Shown here piece after piece: positions 26,504 to 35,031 of a stretch of 64,000 bases of DNA (position 1 is the first letter of the stretch; each line of letters begins with the position of its first letter). The stretch spans positions 1,302,001 to 1,366,000 of the forward strand of contig CBDCCP010000002.1 in NCBI GenBank assembly GCA_965214915.1, written 5' to 3'. Position numbers and translations under genes: made by a program. The stretch comes from CATQHP01 sp965214915. GTDB lineage: Bacteria; Acidobacteriota; Terriglobia; Bryobacterales; UBA6623. The notes beneath the pieces are model-generated. The model saw only the letters and a list, made by a program, of their open reading frames with translations, searched no databases and was not told where the DNA came from.

Positions 26504-27307
26504 TCAGCGAGGACCGGCGACGCGCCGGATCGGTCCCGCGCCGGGCCGGCCGCGCGCGGGCTGCTCCAACTCGATCGTTTGCTTTTGGCGTCCGCGCATC
26601 AGCTCCACGGATATTTTCCCCGCCTTTGCAGCAAGCAGCGCCCGCGAAACGTCGCGCGTCCGCGCAACGGGCTTGCCGGCCACTTCAACGATCACGTCGC
26701 CCGCGTGGAAACCCGCTGACTCGGCCGCCGACCGGCGGTCGACCGAGCGCACCAGAACGCCTTGCTTTACTCCGAAGAACTCCGCCAACTGGCCGTCGAC
26801 CGCTTCCAGTTCGGCGCCGAGAACACGGCTCTGAACCGCAATATAGGGACGCGGCACATCGGGAACAACCAGCCGGCAGGCATCGCATTCGCCGATTGCG
26901 CTCATCACGCTCCGGGACCGCTCCCCGATCTCCACGTGAACCGCGCGCTTGCTCCCGCCTCGAAAAACGCTCAACTCCACCTCGCGCCCGACCGGAGTTT
27001 CCCTCACCAGACGCGCGAAGTGCTCAATGCCTTCGACGCGAACGCCGCGCCAAGCCACCACGATATCGCCGCGTTGGAGCCCCGCGCGCTCCGCAGGACT
27101 TTCGGGGACAACGTTCGTCACCTCGACGCCGTGCGGCTCGATCAACCCGATCGACTCGGCCTTTGCCTTGTCGATATCCATGATGCCAAGTCCGACGTAG
27201 CTGCTTGGAGCAAACAGCCTCCAAACATCGAATCGGCGCTGTGTCTGTCCGGGCATCTCGCCGGCGCAAACCCAAAAAACGGCCGCCGCCGCCATCAAAC
27301 CGCGCAT
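26504..27307 (-). CDS. Secreted protein with two PDZ domains
   Basis: This 267-residue protein has an N-terminal signal (MRGLMAAAAVFWVCAGEMPG). Two PDZ modules follow: VEVTNVVPESPAERAGLQRGDIVVAW (about 60-85) and a second with VLVRSVDRRSAAESAGFHAGDVIVEV (about 183-208). There is no protease domain in front of them. In HtrA/DegP proteins PDZ domains bind unfolded C-termini, and a protease-free two-PDZ protein could be an adaptor. It follows the DUF4097 gene by 30 bp and is the last gene of the sigma-factor module. Confidence 0.85.
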   Translation of the reverse strand: MRGLMAAAAVFWVCAGEMPGQTQRRFDVWRLFAPSSYVGLGIMDIDKAKAESIGLIEPHGVEVTNVVPESPAERAGLQRGDIVVAWRGVRVEGIEHFARLVRETPVGREVELSVFRGGSKRAVHVEIGERSRSVMSAIGECDACRLVVPDVPRPYIAVQSRVLGAELEAVDGQLAEFFGVKQGVLVRSVDRRSAAESAGFHAGDVIVEVAGKPVARTRDVSRALLAAKAGKISVELMRGRQKQTIELEQPARGRPGAGPIRRVAGPR

Positions 27308-27337
27308 ATCGATCCCTCCTTCCGCAGCTTGGAAACC

Positions 27338-28528
27338 CTATCGCCGCCGCCGAATCTCGATGCGGCCGTCGATATTTCGAATCTGCAGCAGCGGCCCTCC
27401 GCCGTTGATTTCGCCGGCAGCCGTCACTGTTCCCGGACCGAAGTCCCCGCCCGACCGCCGTACCGCGACGGCCGGGAACTCGCTGAAAATCCGGTTCAAG
27501 TTCTTGGCCAGATCGACGCTGGCATCGATCGTGACGCCCAATTCGGCAGGCAGGTAAACGACGATCGAGCCGCCGGTCGTCTCCAGAAGCGAATTGCGCA
27601 AGGCCGCGCCGCCGCCGAAAAACGCGCGGACATTGCCGGCGGCGCTTGCGGCAAACACCGCCCCGCCGACCCGCTCCAACCGAATGTCGCCCGCCGCCGT
27701 CTCGACGCGAGCTCCCCGCGGCGCCTCGGCCACATGGATCGAACCGCCGGCGGTCGAGGCGCTGACCGCCCCCAGCGCGCGGCCGATGCGGATCGTCCCG
27801 CCGTTCGTGCCGACAAATACCCTGCCGGCGGCTTCTCCGACCTCGATGCCGCCGCCCAGGGTATCCGCCTGTAAAACGCCGTCGATACGCTCTACCCGGA
27901 TGCTCCCGCCGCTTGTATTCAGCGCAGCGCCGCCCCGCGCCTGCCGCAGCGAAATGCTGCCGCCCGCCGTTTCCCCGCGCACCTCGCCGCCTATGGCCCC
28001 CAGTTCGATGTCTCCGCCCGCGGTCAACACGCGCGCCCCGCCGCCGATGGCGTCGAGCGCGATCCTGCCGCCGGTCGTTTCCGCGTTAACTTCACCCGCG
28101 ATTCCGCGAACGTCTATCTCCCCGTCTTCGGTAACCAGCACGAGTTGGCGGGTCGCCGCCGGCGCGTCGATCTCCAGATCGGCTCGGAACGAGCAACGCC
28201 GGCAAGCGGCGCGGCGCAGAGAAACAACGACGCTCCCGCCGCCCTGCCGGGCCAGGGAAACGCCGGCGGGAACCAACCGTTCGCGGGCCTCGGCCTCATT
28301 TTCCGCCCGCAGCCGTTTCACGGCTGTATAGCGGACTTCTCCGATCTCCGCGCCCCTGACGCGGACAGCGCCGACCGCGCTCACGCGCAAACGCGAACCG
28401 GCCTGGATGGAAGCGCTTTCCTTCTGCACCCAGTAGCGGCCGTCGCGGCGCAACTCGCTCGACCGCTGCGCCGGCGCCGACTCTTGCAAGCCCGCAACCA
28501 GCGCCAGCGCCAAGGCAATCCGAATCAT
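27338..28528 (-). CDS. Secreted DUF4097-type beta-helix protein
   Basis: This 396-residue protein begins with MIRIALALALVAGLQ as signal. The C-terminal two thirds is built of degenerate repeats of about 18-20 residues marked GGxI (TTGGRIALDAIGG, TAGGSISLRQARG, TSGGSIRVERIDG, TAGGSIHVAEAPR), the pattern of DUF4097 right-handed beta-helices. The function of the family is unknown, and a surface or periplasmic structural role is likely. The ATG overlaps the HEAT/anti-sigma stop by one base (TAATG), so the two are coupled. Confidence 0.8.
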   Translation of the reverse strand: MIRIALALALVAGLQESAPAQRSSELRRDGRYWVQKESASIQAGSRLRVSAVGAVRVRGAEIGEVRYTAVKRLRAENEAEARERLVPAGVSLARQGGGSVVVSLRRAACRRCSFRADLEIDAPAATRQLVLVTEDGEIDVRGIAGEVNAETTGGRIALDAIGGGARVLTAGGDIELGAIGGEVRGETAGGSISLRQARGGAALNTSGGSIRVERIDGVLQADTLGGGIEVGEAAGRVFVGTNGGTIRIGRALGAVSASTAGGSIHVAEAPRGARVETAAGDIRLERVGGAVFAASAAGNVRAFFGGGAALRNSLLETTGGSIVVYLPAELGVTIDASVDLAKNLNRIFSEFPAVAVRRSGGDFGPGTVTAAGEINGGGPLLQIRNIDGRIEIRRRR

Positions 28529-29463
28529 TAGTGATACTCCACCGAGGCGCCAAGATCCTGCAACGCCTTTTCGCACTGCTGCTGCACGAACAGGTTTTGC
28601 TCCTGCTCCATGATGTGCTGAAAAGCGCCGGCCAGTCCGCGGCTGGGGTTGGCCGTCAAAAGCTGAATCGCCTGCACCCGCATGCCGGGATTCGGGTCGC
28701 GCAATACGGCCTGGACCAGCGCTTGCTGGATTTCCGGCTCGCCGCTGCGCAGGCGAACGGCGTCCAACGCTTTGAGCCGCACCCCCGGATTCTCGTCCTC
28801 AAGCATCAACCGCAGCAGTTCCCGGCGGACTTCCCCGTGTCCAGCCTCGCCGCCCAGCGCTTCCAGAGAAGCCAACCGCGCCCCCGAATGCGCTGCGCGA
28901 ACCGAATCCAGCAGCAGACGGCGGATCGCCGGATCGTTCGCCGCCCCCGACACGATCTTGCGCTCTTCCAAAACAATTTGGACCCGGCCCGGCTCCGGGC
29001 CTACCCGAACAGACTGAATTTCGGCCGGGCCGGCCGGCGAATCCGCCAATGCAGCTTGTTCTACGCTCCGCGGCTGCAACACGTCCGACCGCCCGAACAG
29101 GAAGCCCACTGCAAGGCATGCCGCCGCCAGCGCCGGACGCCAAGCGAAGCGCCGTAAACCCGGGCCCGCGGTCAACCGCCGCCGCCAACCGCCGGGAGCC
29201 GGCGCTGCAGGAGCGCCGCCGCCGTCTGTTTTCGTCAGCCGAACCGCCTGCATCAGGTCGCGACGACACTGGGCCAGCAACTCCTCGGAGTCAGCCTCCG
29301 GCTCGCAGCGGTCAAGCTCCGCCAGGAACTCCTTTTCGTCTTCGAACAGCGCACGGAAGCGAGGGTCTTCCGCGCACGCGCGCTCGATCTCCAGCCGCTC
29401 CTGAACGCCGAGCTCGTCGTATAGGTAAAGCTGAATCCGCCGGCGAGCCGACTCGCTGTCCAT
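28528..29463 (-). CDS. Anti-sigma-like membrane protein with HEAT repeats
   Basis: This 311-residue protein has an N-terminal helical domain of anti-sigma type without zinc ligands (RRRIQLYLYDELGVQERLEIE, about 7-27). It has one transmembrane helix (about 108-124, WRPALAAACLAVGFLFG) and a C-terminal run of at least three HEAT repeats (GARLASLEALGG, NPGVRLKALDAVRL, NPGMRVQAIQLLT). It starts 14 bp after the sigma gene. An alternative ATG at 29490 overlapping the sigma stop has GGGAGG in front of it and would couple the genes. The topology suggests a sensor that holds the sigma factor at the membrane. Confidence 0.8.
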   Translation of the reverse strand: MDSESARRRIQLYLYDELGVQERLEIERACAEDPRFRALFEDEKEFLAELDRCEPEADSEELLAQCRRDLMQAVRLTKTDGGGAPAAPAPGGWRRRLTAGPGLRRFAWRPALAAACLAVGFLFGRSDVLQPRSVEQAALADSPAGPAEIQSVRVGPEPGRVQIVLEERKIVSGAANDPAIRRLLLDSVRAAHSGARLASLEALGGEAGHGEVRRELLRLMLEDENPGVRLKALDAVRLRSGEPEIQQALVQAVLRDPNPGMRVQAIQLLTANPSRGLAGAFQHIMEQEQNLFVQQQCEKALQDLGASVEYH

Positions 29464-29476
29464 AGGCAGCCTGTCT

Positions 29477-30121
29477 CTACGAGCGGACATCCTGCAAAGC
29501 CTCCCGCAATTTTTTAGTCGCCCGAAACAGGCAGTTTTTAGCCGCTTCTTCGCTGATCGCAAGCGCTTCGCCGATAGCCCGCAGCCTCATGCCTTCGTGG
29601 TGCCGCAACTCGAAAACCACCCGTTCCTTATCCGACAGCAGGCCCATCGCGCTGCGGATCTGCTCGGAAATCTCCCGCTGTCTGAGCACGCGGTCGGGAG
29701 ACCCCTCCGGCCGCGCATCCGCCGCGGTCTGCAGCGGCGAGCTTGCGTACATTTCCCCGCGCTCATCGACTCCCCGCTCTCGGCGCACGTTGCGGCGCCG
29801 AATGTGGTCCAGGCAAACATTGGCGGCAATGCGGTAAAGCCAAGTGTGGAAACTGCATTGAAAGCGGAAATTCTCGATGTTGCGGTAAACCTTCAGAAAT
29901 GCTTCCTGGTAGGCGTCGCGAGCATCTTCCGGAGAACGCAAAATGTTCATCGCGATGCGCAAGACGCTTCTGTCGTAGAGCCGCACAAGCTGCTCGAACG
30001 CCTCGGGGTCGCGCCGCTGCACGGCTTCGATCAGCGCGCGCTCGCCTGTGCGCGCGCCTTCTCTGCTGCATTCGGCGCCGCTGCTCTCCAGACCTATCGA
30101 CTCTGCTCGTACCAGTTGCAC
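29477..30121 (-). CDS. ECF-type RNA polymerase sigma factor
   Basis: This 214-residue protein has a GTG start preceded by GGGAG. It has region 2 (about 28-95, DPEAFEQLVRLYD, DAYQEAFLKVYRNIENF, FHTWLYRIAANVCLDHIRR), a longer than usual linker, and region 4 (about 150-210, LSDKERVVFELRHHEGM, IGEALAISEEAAKNCLFRATKKL). These are the two DNA/RNAP-binding domains of ECF sigma factors. It heads a four-gene run with the anti-sigma/HEAT protein next, so it most likely controls this envelope module and itself. Confidence 0.95.
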   Translation of the reverse strand: MQLVRAESIGLESSGAECSREGARTGERALIEAVQRRDPEAFEQLVRLYDRSVLRIAMNILRSPEDARDAYQEAFLKVYRNIENFRFQCSFHTWLYRIAANVCLDHIRRRNVRRERGVDERGEMYASSPLQTAADARPEGSPDRVLRQREISEQIRSAMGLLSDKERVVFELRHHEGMRLRAIGEALAISEEAAKNCLFRATKKLREALQDVRS

Positions 30122-30203
30122 GGCGCTTCGCTCCCTTCCGACGATTTAGACGGGGCGGCCGCCGAAAACGTTAGCAAGAGAAACAGACGGCGCGGGCCGC
30201 GGG

Positions 30204-31496
30204 TCAAACCAGCCGGCCATCCGCGGCGATGCGTTCGGCGTTGAGATACGGCTGCAATGCTTCGGGGAGCTTCACCGAGCCGTCGGCCTGCTGGTAGTTC
30301 TCGACGATCGCCAGCCAGGTGCGCCCGACGGCGAGACCGCTGCCGTTCAAAGTATGCGCCGCCTGCGCTTTGCCTTTCTTGACGGCCCGGTCGCGGAAAC
30401 GAATCCCGGCGCGGCGGGCCTGGAATGCCTCGAAATTGCTGCACGACGAGATTTCCTTGTACTGACCGAGGCCGGGCAACCAGACCTCCAGATCGTAGGT
30501 TTTGGCGGAGCTGAACGAAGTATCGCCGGCCGAGAGCACGACCTTGCGGTAAGGAAGATGCAAACGCCGCAGGATGTCTTCGGCGTCGGCGGTCAGGCTT
30601 TCCAACTCGTCGTAACTCTGTTCCGGCAAGGCGAATTTGACGAGCTCGACTTTCTGAAATTGGTGTTGGCGAATGATGCCGCGGACATCGCGGCCGTAGG
30701 ATCCGGCCTCGCTGCGGAAACAGGGAGTGAACGCCGTCAGCTTGAGCGGAAGCTCGTCGGCGCCGAGGGTTTCGCCGGCGAACAGGTTGGTCAGCGGCAC
30801 CTCGGCGGTGGGCGCCAGCCAGTAATCCGTGCCTTCGAGCTTAAACAGATCGCCGGAAAATTTCGGAAGCTGTCCGGTGCCGTAGAGGCTGTTCGAGTTG
30901 ACGATGAACGGCGGCAGGATTTCGCTGTATCCGTGTTCCCGCGTATGCACGTCGAGCATGAAGTTGATCAACGCGCGCTCGAGTTTAGCCCCGGCGCCGC
31001 GGTAAACGGCGAACCGCGCGCCGGCGATCTTGGCCGCCCGCTCGAAATCGAGTATCCCCAAATCGACTCCGATATCCCAGTGCGGCTTGGGGTCGAAAGT
31101 GAAATCGGGCGGCGCGCCCCACCTGGAGATTTCGACGTTGGCGGACTCGTCCCTGCCCGGCGGCACGGATTCGTGAGGGATATTCGGGATGCTCTCGAGG
31201 ATGCCGCGCAGCGCTGCATCGAGGCTCTTGACCGCGTCCTCGCGCTGCTTGATTTGGGCCCCGACCGCCTTCGACCGCTCCATGGCGGCTGCCGCGCTTT
31301 GCCCCGCCCGCTTCGCCCGGGCGACCTCCGCGCTGAGTCGGTTCCGCTGCGACTTCAGCGCTTCGATTTCCGTAACCGCGGAACGGCGGCGGTTGTCGGC
31401 ATCGAGAAATTCGTCGAGGATTTTCGGATCGATGCGGTCCCGAAGGAGAAGCTTCGCTTCTTCGAAATTGCGGCGCAGCCGGCCTGGGTCGAGCAT
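30204..31496 (-). CDS. serS: Serine-tRNA ligase
   Basis: This 430-residue protein is the usual length. The N-terminal tRNA-binding coiled coil begins MLDPGRLRRNFEEAK and runs to about residue 105. The class II catalytic core follows, with TAEVPLTNLFAGE, motif 2 FRSEAGSYGRDVRG and motif 3 NGSGLAVGRTWLAIVENY. It charges tRNA-Ser (and tRNA-Sec where present). Monocistronic context; the sigma factor gene follows on the same strand after 82 bp. Confidence 0.97.
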   Translation of the reverse strand: MLDPGRLRRNFEEAKLLLRDRIDPKILDEFLDADNRRRSAVTEIEALKSQRNRLSAEVARAKRAGQSAAAAMERSKAVGAQIKQREDAVKSLDAALRGILESIPNIPHESVPPGRDESANVEISRWGAPPDFTFDPKPHWDIGVDLGILDFERAAKIAGARFAVYRGAGAKLERALINFMLDVHTREHGYSEILPPFIVNSNSLYGTGQLPKFSGDLFKLEGTDYWLAPTAEVPLTNLFAGETLGADELPLKLTAFTPCFRSEAGSYGRDVRGIIRQHQFQKVELVKFALPEQSYDELESLTADAEDILRRLHLPYRKVVLSAGDTSFSSAKTYDLEVWLPGLGQYKEISSCSNFEAFQARRAGIRFRDRAVKKGKAQAAHTLNGSGLAVGRTWLAIVENYQQADGSVKLPEALQPYLNAERIAADGRLV

Positions 31497-31593
31497 TTCG
31501 TTTCAGGAGAGAAAACGCTGTGCAGTGAGCGGGAGGGGAACGACCAGTTTAGCGCGGGAGCGTTGTCCCCAGAGAGATAACTCGTAGCAATGG

Positions 31594-31995
31594 TTAACTC
31601 TTGAAGAGCGCGAACAGGCCGCCGCCGACCGCGCTGAGCAGCGCGACGGATATGGCGATGACCAGCGGCCAAAGCACCTTCTGGAGCGTATCGATGCGGG
31701 AGGTCAGAGTATCGATGCGGGAACCAAGTTCGGTTTCCATGCGGTCGATACGGGAGCCGAGCTCGGTTTCAACGCTGTCGATGCGGGAGCCCAGCTCGGT
31801 TTCAACGCTGTCGATGCGGGAGCCCAGCTCGGTTTCAACGCTGTCGATGCGGGCGCCCAGCTCGACGACGACGTTGTGGCCGGCCATATCGCGGACTTCC
31901 TCGACGGCCTCGTAGGCCGACTCGGCATCCACATCGGCGTTGCGCAGAGCGTGGAAGAGAGCGCCGGCAGGCCGCTCGGGGACGGTTACGGGCAT
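31594..31995 (-). CDS. Coiled-coil tail-anchored protein with 11-residue repeats
   Basis: This 133-residue protein starts MPVTVPERPAGALFHALRN. A short helical head precedes a coiled coil made of 11-residue repeats of the form SRIDSVETELG (about 50-105). A C-terminal hydrophobic anchor follows (about 112-130, LWPLVIAISVALLSAVGGGL). The head-neck-stalk-anchor order resembles the CCDC90/DUF1640 family, though I cannot confirm homology. The ATG at 31995 is chosen because the upstream frame has no protein-like content. Parts of the repeat are identical at the DNA level. Confidence 0.75.
   Translation of the reverse strand: MPVTVPERPAGALFHALRNADVDAESAYEAVEEVRDMAGHNVVVELGARIDSVETELGSRIDSVETELGSRIDSVETELGSRIDRMETELGSRIDTLTSRIDTLQKVLWPLVIAISVALLSAVGGGLFALFKS
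31712..31866. repeat. 33-bp tandem repeat inside the coiled-coil gene
   Basis: Units begin at 31712, 31745, 31778, 31811 and 31844, each with TCGATGCGGG or a near match. The 31778 and 31811 units are identical over 33 bases, while the outer units diverge. The period keeps the frame (11 codons), so gain or loss of units changes stalk length without a frameshift. Confidence 0.9.
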
Positions 31996-32198
31996 CGCGA
32001 ATGCTCCTTGTCGGACGGCGCCGGCGCTTGCGCGCCGCCACGCGATTATTGTAGCAGTTGGCGCCGCCTCACGGCTTGGGAAACCGCTCCGCAAGCAGCC
32101 GATTCGCTCGAACGGATCGGGAGATACGTTTCACCTTCATTCTTCCATTGAAAAAACTGCCGGCGGCTATCATAGGCACACGGAGAGGTTGGAAAGGC

Positions 32199-34556
32199 TT
32201 GTCGTCCTCGATCCCCAAACACGCAATCCGAAAAAGAAGCGCCCGACTAACGGTTTTCGCCGTTCTCTTGTCCCTGTCGGTCTGGACGGCCGCGTCCTGC
32301 GCGGCCGCCGCGGATTCCTGGAAAGGCGCCGGGCATCTCGACGCAGCCATCGAGCAGGCGGTCGCGGAAGGGACCGTTCCCGGAGCCGTCGTCCTGGTCG
32401 AGTCCCGCGGGCGGGTTCTTCATCGCAAGGCGTACGGCAAGCGAAGCCTTTTCCCCGAGCCGGAGGAGACCGCCCCGGACACGATCTTCGACTGCGCATC
32501 GTTGACCAAGGTCGTCGCGACGGCGCCCGCGGTCATGATGCTGGTCGAAGAGGGCAAGGTGCGCCTCGACGACCGCCTGACCCGGTATCTGCCGGGGTTC
32601 CAAGGCTCGCCCGAGATTACGGTTCGGCATCTCTTGACGCATTACTCGGGCCTGCGTCCGGATCTCGACATCGAACCCGAGTGGAGCGGATACGAGACGG
32701 GCATCGCCTTAGCCTACGCCGAGCAACCGGTTGCCCCGCCGGGGTCGCGCTTTATCTACAGCGACATCAATTACATTCTGTTGGCCGAGGTCGTGCGCAA
32801 GATTTCCGGAATGCGCGTCGATGCGTTCGCGCAGAAGCGCATTTTCGATCCCTTGCGCATGACCGACACGGGCTTTCTGCCCGCCGCAAGCCTGCGCCGG
32901 CGCATCGCTCCGACAGAGCGCCTCGAAGACGGAATCATCCTGCGGGGAGTGGTGCATGACCCCACGACGCGGTTCATGGGCGGGGTCTCCGGCCACGCCG
33001 GAATGTTTTCGACGGCGGACAACCTCGCCCGCTTCGCCCGCATGATGCTGAACGGCGGGCGCCTCGACGGCGCGCGCATACTCAGCCCGCTCAGCGTGCT
33101 GCAAATGACGACGCCGCAAAGCCCCGACGGCAAGCAGGACCGCGGCATCGGCTGGGACATCGCTTCTCCCTACGCCTCGCCGCGCGGCGATCTTTTCGTC
33201 GAAGGTTCTTACGGCCATACGGGATTCACCGGGACCTCGATGTGGCTCGACCCCTTCAGCGACTCGTTTGTCGTGCTGCTGACCAACCGCGTTCATCCCA
33301 CGCGAAAAACTTCGGTTGTCGGTCTGCGCAGCCGGGTCGCATCGATAGCGGCGGCGGCGGTCAGAGGGATCGACGACAGCGCTCTTCGCAAGCGTCGATG
33401 GGGCGGAAAGGGCGGCGACATTCCGCTTGCCCATGACGTTCGCACCGGGCTCGACGCGCTGGCGGCCGAGCAATTCGCGCGGCTCAAAGGAAAAACTCTC
33501 GGGTTGATCACCAACCAGACGGGAATCGACCGCGAGGGCCGCCGCAATATCGACTTGCTCGCCGCCGCGGACGGTGTGCGGCTGCAGGCGATCCTGACGC
33601 CCGAGCACGGGCTGGAGGGCTTGCTGGACGAGTCCGAAATCGGCGACGGCGTGGACGGCGCGACCGGGCTGCCCGTCATCAGCCTTTACCGCGGGGAGCG
33701 ACGCCGTCCCACAGCGGAAATGCTGCAAGGGCTGCATGCATTGGTTTTCGACATCCAGGACATCGGCGCCAGATTCTACACCTATATCACGACGATGGGC
33801 TACGCAATGGAGGCCGCGGCCGCGGCCGGAATCGAGTTTTTCGTCTTGGACAGACCTAATCCCATCGGCGGGACACAAGTCGAAGGCCCAATGCTGGACG
33901 ACGATTTGCGGTCTTTCATCGGCTACCACCCAATGCCGGTACGGCACGGGATGACCGTCGGCGAGTTGGCTCGGATGTGGAATGCGGAACGGAAAATCGG
34001 TGTCGATCTCAAGGTTGTGCCGATGAAAGGATGGCGCCGTGACCTCTGGTTCGATGAAACCGGGTTGCCCTGGATCAATCCGTCGCCCAACATCAGAAAC
34101 CTCGACCAAGCGATCCTATATCCCGGAATCGCATTGTTGGAAGGACTCGCGAACTATTCCGTCGGACGGGGAACGGACACCCCATTTCAATTCGTCGGCG
34201 CGGATTGGGTCGATGGTTCCGACTTGGCGGCCGCCCTGCGGCGCCGCGCAATTCCAGGGGTGCGCGTTTACGCGCGGAGCCTGAAGCCAACCGCTTCGCG
34301 CTTTGCAGGGAAAACTATCGGCGGCGTGCAATTTTCGATCGCCGACCGCAATTCCTTGCGCCCGACGACGCTGGGACTGGAAATCGCGGCGGCCCTGGTC
34401 AAGCTGTATCCGGACCGCGTGAATCTTGCCGAAACCGAGAAGCTGATCGGAAATCGACGGGTTATCGACGCTCTCCGCGCCGGCCGCGGATTGGAGCGGG
34501 CTGACGGGGAAGTCGAGGCGTTTCGGGAGCGACGGAGCCGTTTTCTGCTTTATTGA
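32199..34556 (+). CDS. Serine hydrolase (beta-lactamase family) fused to DUF1343/NamZ-type domain
   Basis: This is a secreted protein of about 785 residues. A signal sequence ends in a lipobox-like TAASC, so it may be a lipoprotein. The first domain (about 40-390) is a class C beta-lactamase/penicillin-binding-like serine hydrolase with SLTK (Ser about 101, Lys about 104) and a YSD motif in FIYSDINYILL. The second domain (about 415-785) is DUF1343, with GLITNQTGID, LTPEHGLEG, FDIQDIGARFYTY and VLDRPNPIGG, the family of exo-N-acetylmuramidase NamZ. Together they suggest peptidoglycan turnover outside the cytoplasm. The TTG at 32199 with GGAGAGG upstream is proposed; the frame is open further upstream. 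Confidence 0.85.
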   Translation: MSSSIPKHAIRKRSARLTVFAVLLSLSVWTAASCAAAADSWKGAGHLDAAIEQAVAEGTVPGAVVLVESRGRVLHRKAYGKRSLFPEPEETAPDTIFDCASLTKVVATAPAVMMLVEEGKVRLDDRLTRYLPGFQGSPEITVRHLLTHYSGLRPDLDIEPEWSGYETGIALAYAEQPVAPPGSRFIYSDINYILLAEVVRKISGMRVDAFAQKRIFDPLRMTDTGFLPAASLRRRIAPTERLEDGIILRGVVHDPTTRFMGGVSGHAGMFSTADNLARFARMMLNGGRLDGARILSPLSVLQMTTPQSPDGKQDRGIGWDIASPYASPRGDLFVEGSYGHTGFTGTSMWLDPFSDSFVVLLTNRVHPTRKTSVVGLRSRVASIAAAAVRGIDDSALRKRRWGGKGGDIPLAHDVRTGLDALAAEQFARLKGKTLGLITNQTGIDREGRRNIDLLAAADGVRLQAILTPEHGLEGLLDESEIGDGVDGATGLPVISLYRGERRRPTAEMLQGLHALVFDIQDIGARFYTYITTMGYAMEAAAAAGIEFFVLDRPNPIGGTQVEGPMLDDDLRSFIGYHPMPVRHGMTVGELARMWNAERKIGVDLKVVPMKGWRRDLWFDETGLPWINPSPNIRNLDQAILYPGIALLEGLANYSVGRGTDTPFQFVGADWVDGSDLAAALRRRAIPGVRVYARSLKPTASRFAGKTIGGVQFSIADRNSLRPTTLGLEIAAALVKLYPDRVNLAETEKLIGNRRVIDALRAGRGLERADGEVEAFRERRSRFLLY

Positions 34557-34591
34557 ACCCCGGCAGGCCGCCCCCGACGCGAGAGAAATTG

Positions 34592-34762
34592 CTACTCGCC
34601 GCTTTCCTGGGCTTTGCGGCGCTCTTCGGCCTCCTTCATCCAGCCGGGCCGGCGACCGCGGCGCTTTCCTCTCCCTTGCGCCAATCGATCCAGCGCTTCG
34701 ATCGCCTCTTCGATTTGCTCGCGCTCGCGGCGCAACTCGGCAATGATCTTATCAACATCCAT
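34592..34762 (-). CDS. Conserved small charged protein, 56 residues
   Basis: This short gene has a perfect AGGAGGT about 10 bases before the ATG. It encodes MDVDKIIAELRREREQIEEA, then a basic RGKRRGRRPGWM, then a charged tail. It is predicted to be one amphipathic helix followed by an Arg/Gly-rich segment that may bind nucleic acid or act as an AT-hook-like region (GRRPGW). I recognise this type of protein from other acidobacterial genomes but know no function. The strong Shine-Dalgarno and the promoter about 140 bases upstream support a real gene. It is convergent with the serine hydrolase gene. Confidence 0.75.
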   Translation of the reverse strand: MDVDKIIAELRREREQIEEAIEALDRLAQGRGKRRGRRPGWMKEAEERRKAQESGE

Positions 34763-34904
34763 CTTGACTTCAACCTCCTGATTGTAAAATCCGCTTTCGA
34801 TTGCAGACGTATTGCAGCCCCGCCGCCAATCCTTACGTCATGAAGAGGCGGCTGAAACCGTTCCGCAGCCGAAATGCAGATAGAACTTTTTGTTCTTGCT
34901 TGAG

Positions 34905-34934
34905 TTTATACCAAATAACAATTAACGGAATCAA
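34905..34934 (-). promoter_or_regulatory. Sigma-70-like promoter for the 56-residue protein
   Basis: On the minus strand TTGATT (34934-34929) and TATAAA (34910-34905) are separated by 18 bp, in the most AT-rich stretch of this region. It points toward the small gene starting at 34762, giving a leader of about 135 bases. The leader contains AGAAC-TTTTT-GTTCT (34882-34896), a short hairpin. Confidence 0.55.
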
Positions 34935-35031
34935 GAATTCTCGCTTCAAATGGAAAAAATCGGCAATTGCTATCGCGCCGGGACAAATGCTCTCCGGCAT
35001 TCAGCCGGGCGCCGCGGCATGACGCTGCTTT

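Noticed and set aside
31712..31866. Regular 33-base repeats suggesting a CRISPR array
   Set aside because: There are no spacers between units; the units are contiguous and encode in-frame coiled-coil repeats.
34553..34843. 96-codon plus-strand frame beginning just after the serine hydrolase gene
   Set aside because: It overlaps the 56-residue gene on the opposite strand, which has a far better ribosome-binding site and promoter.
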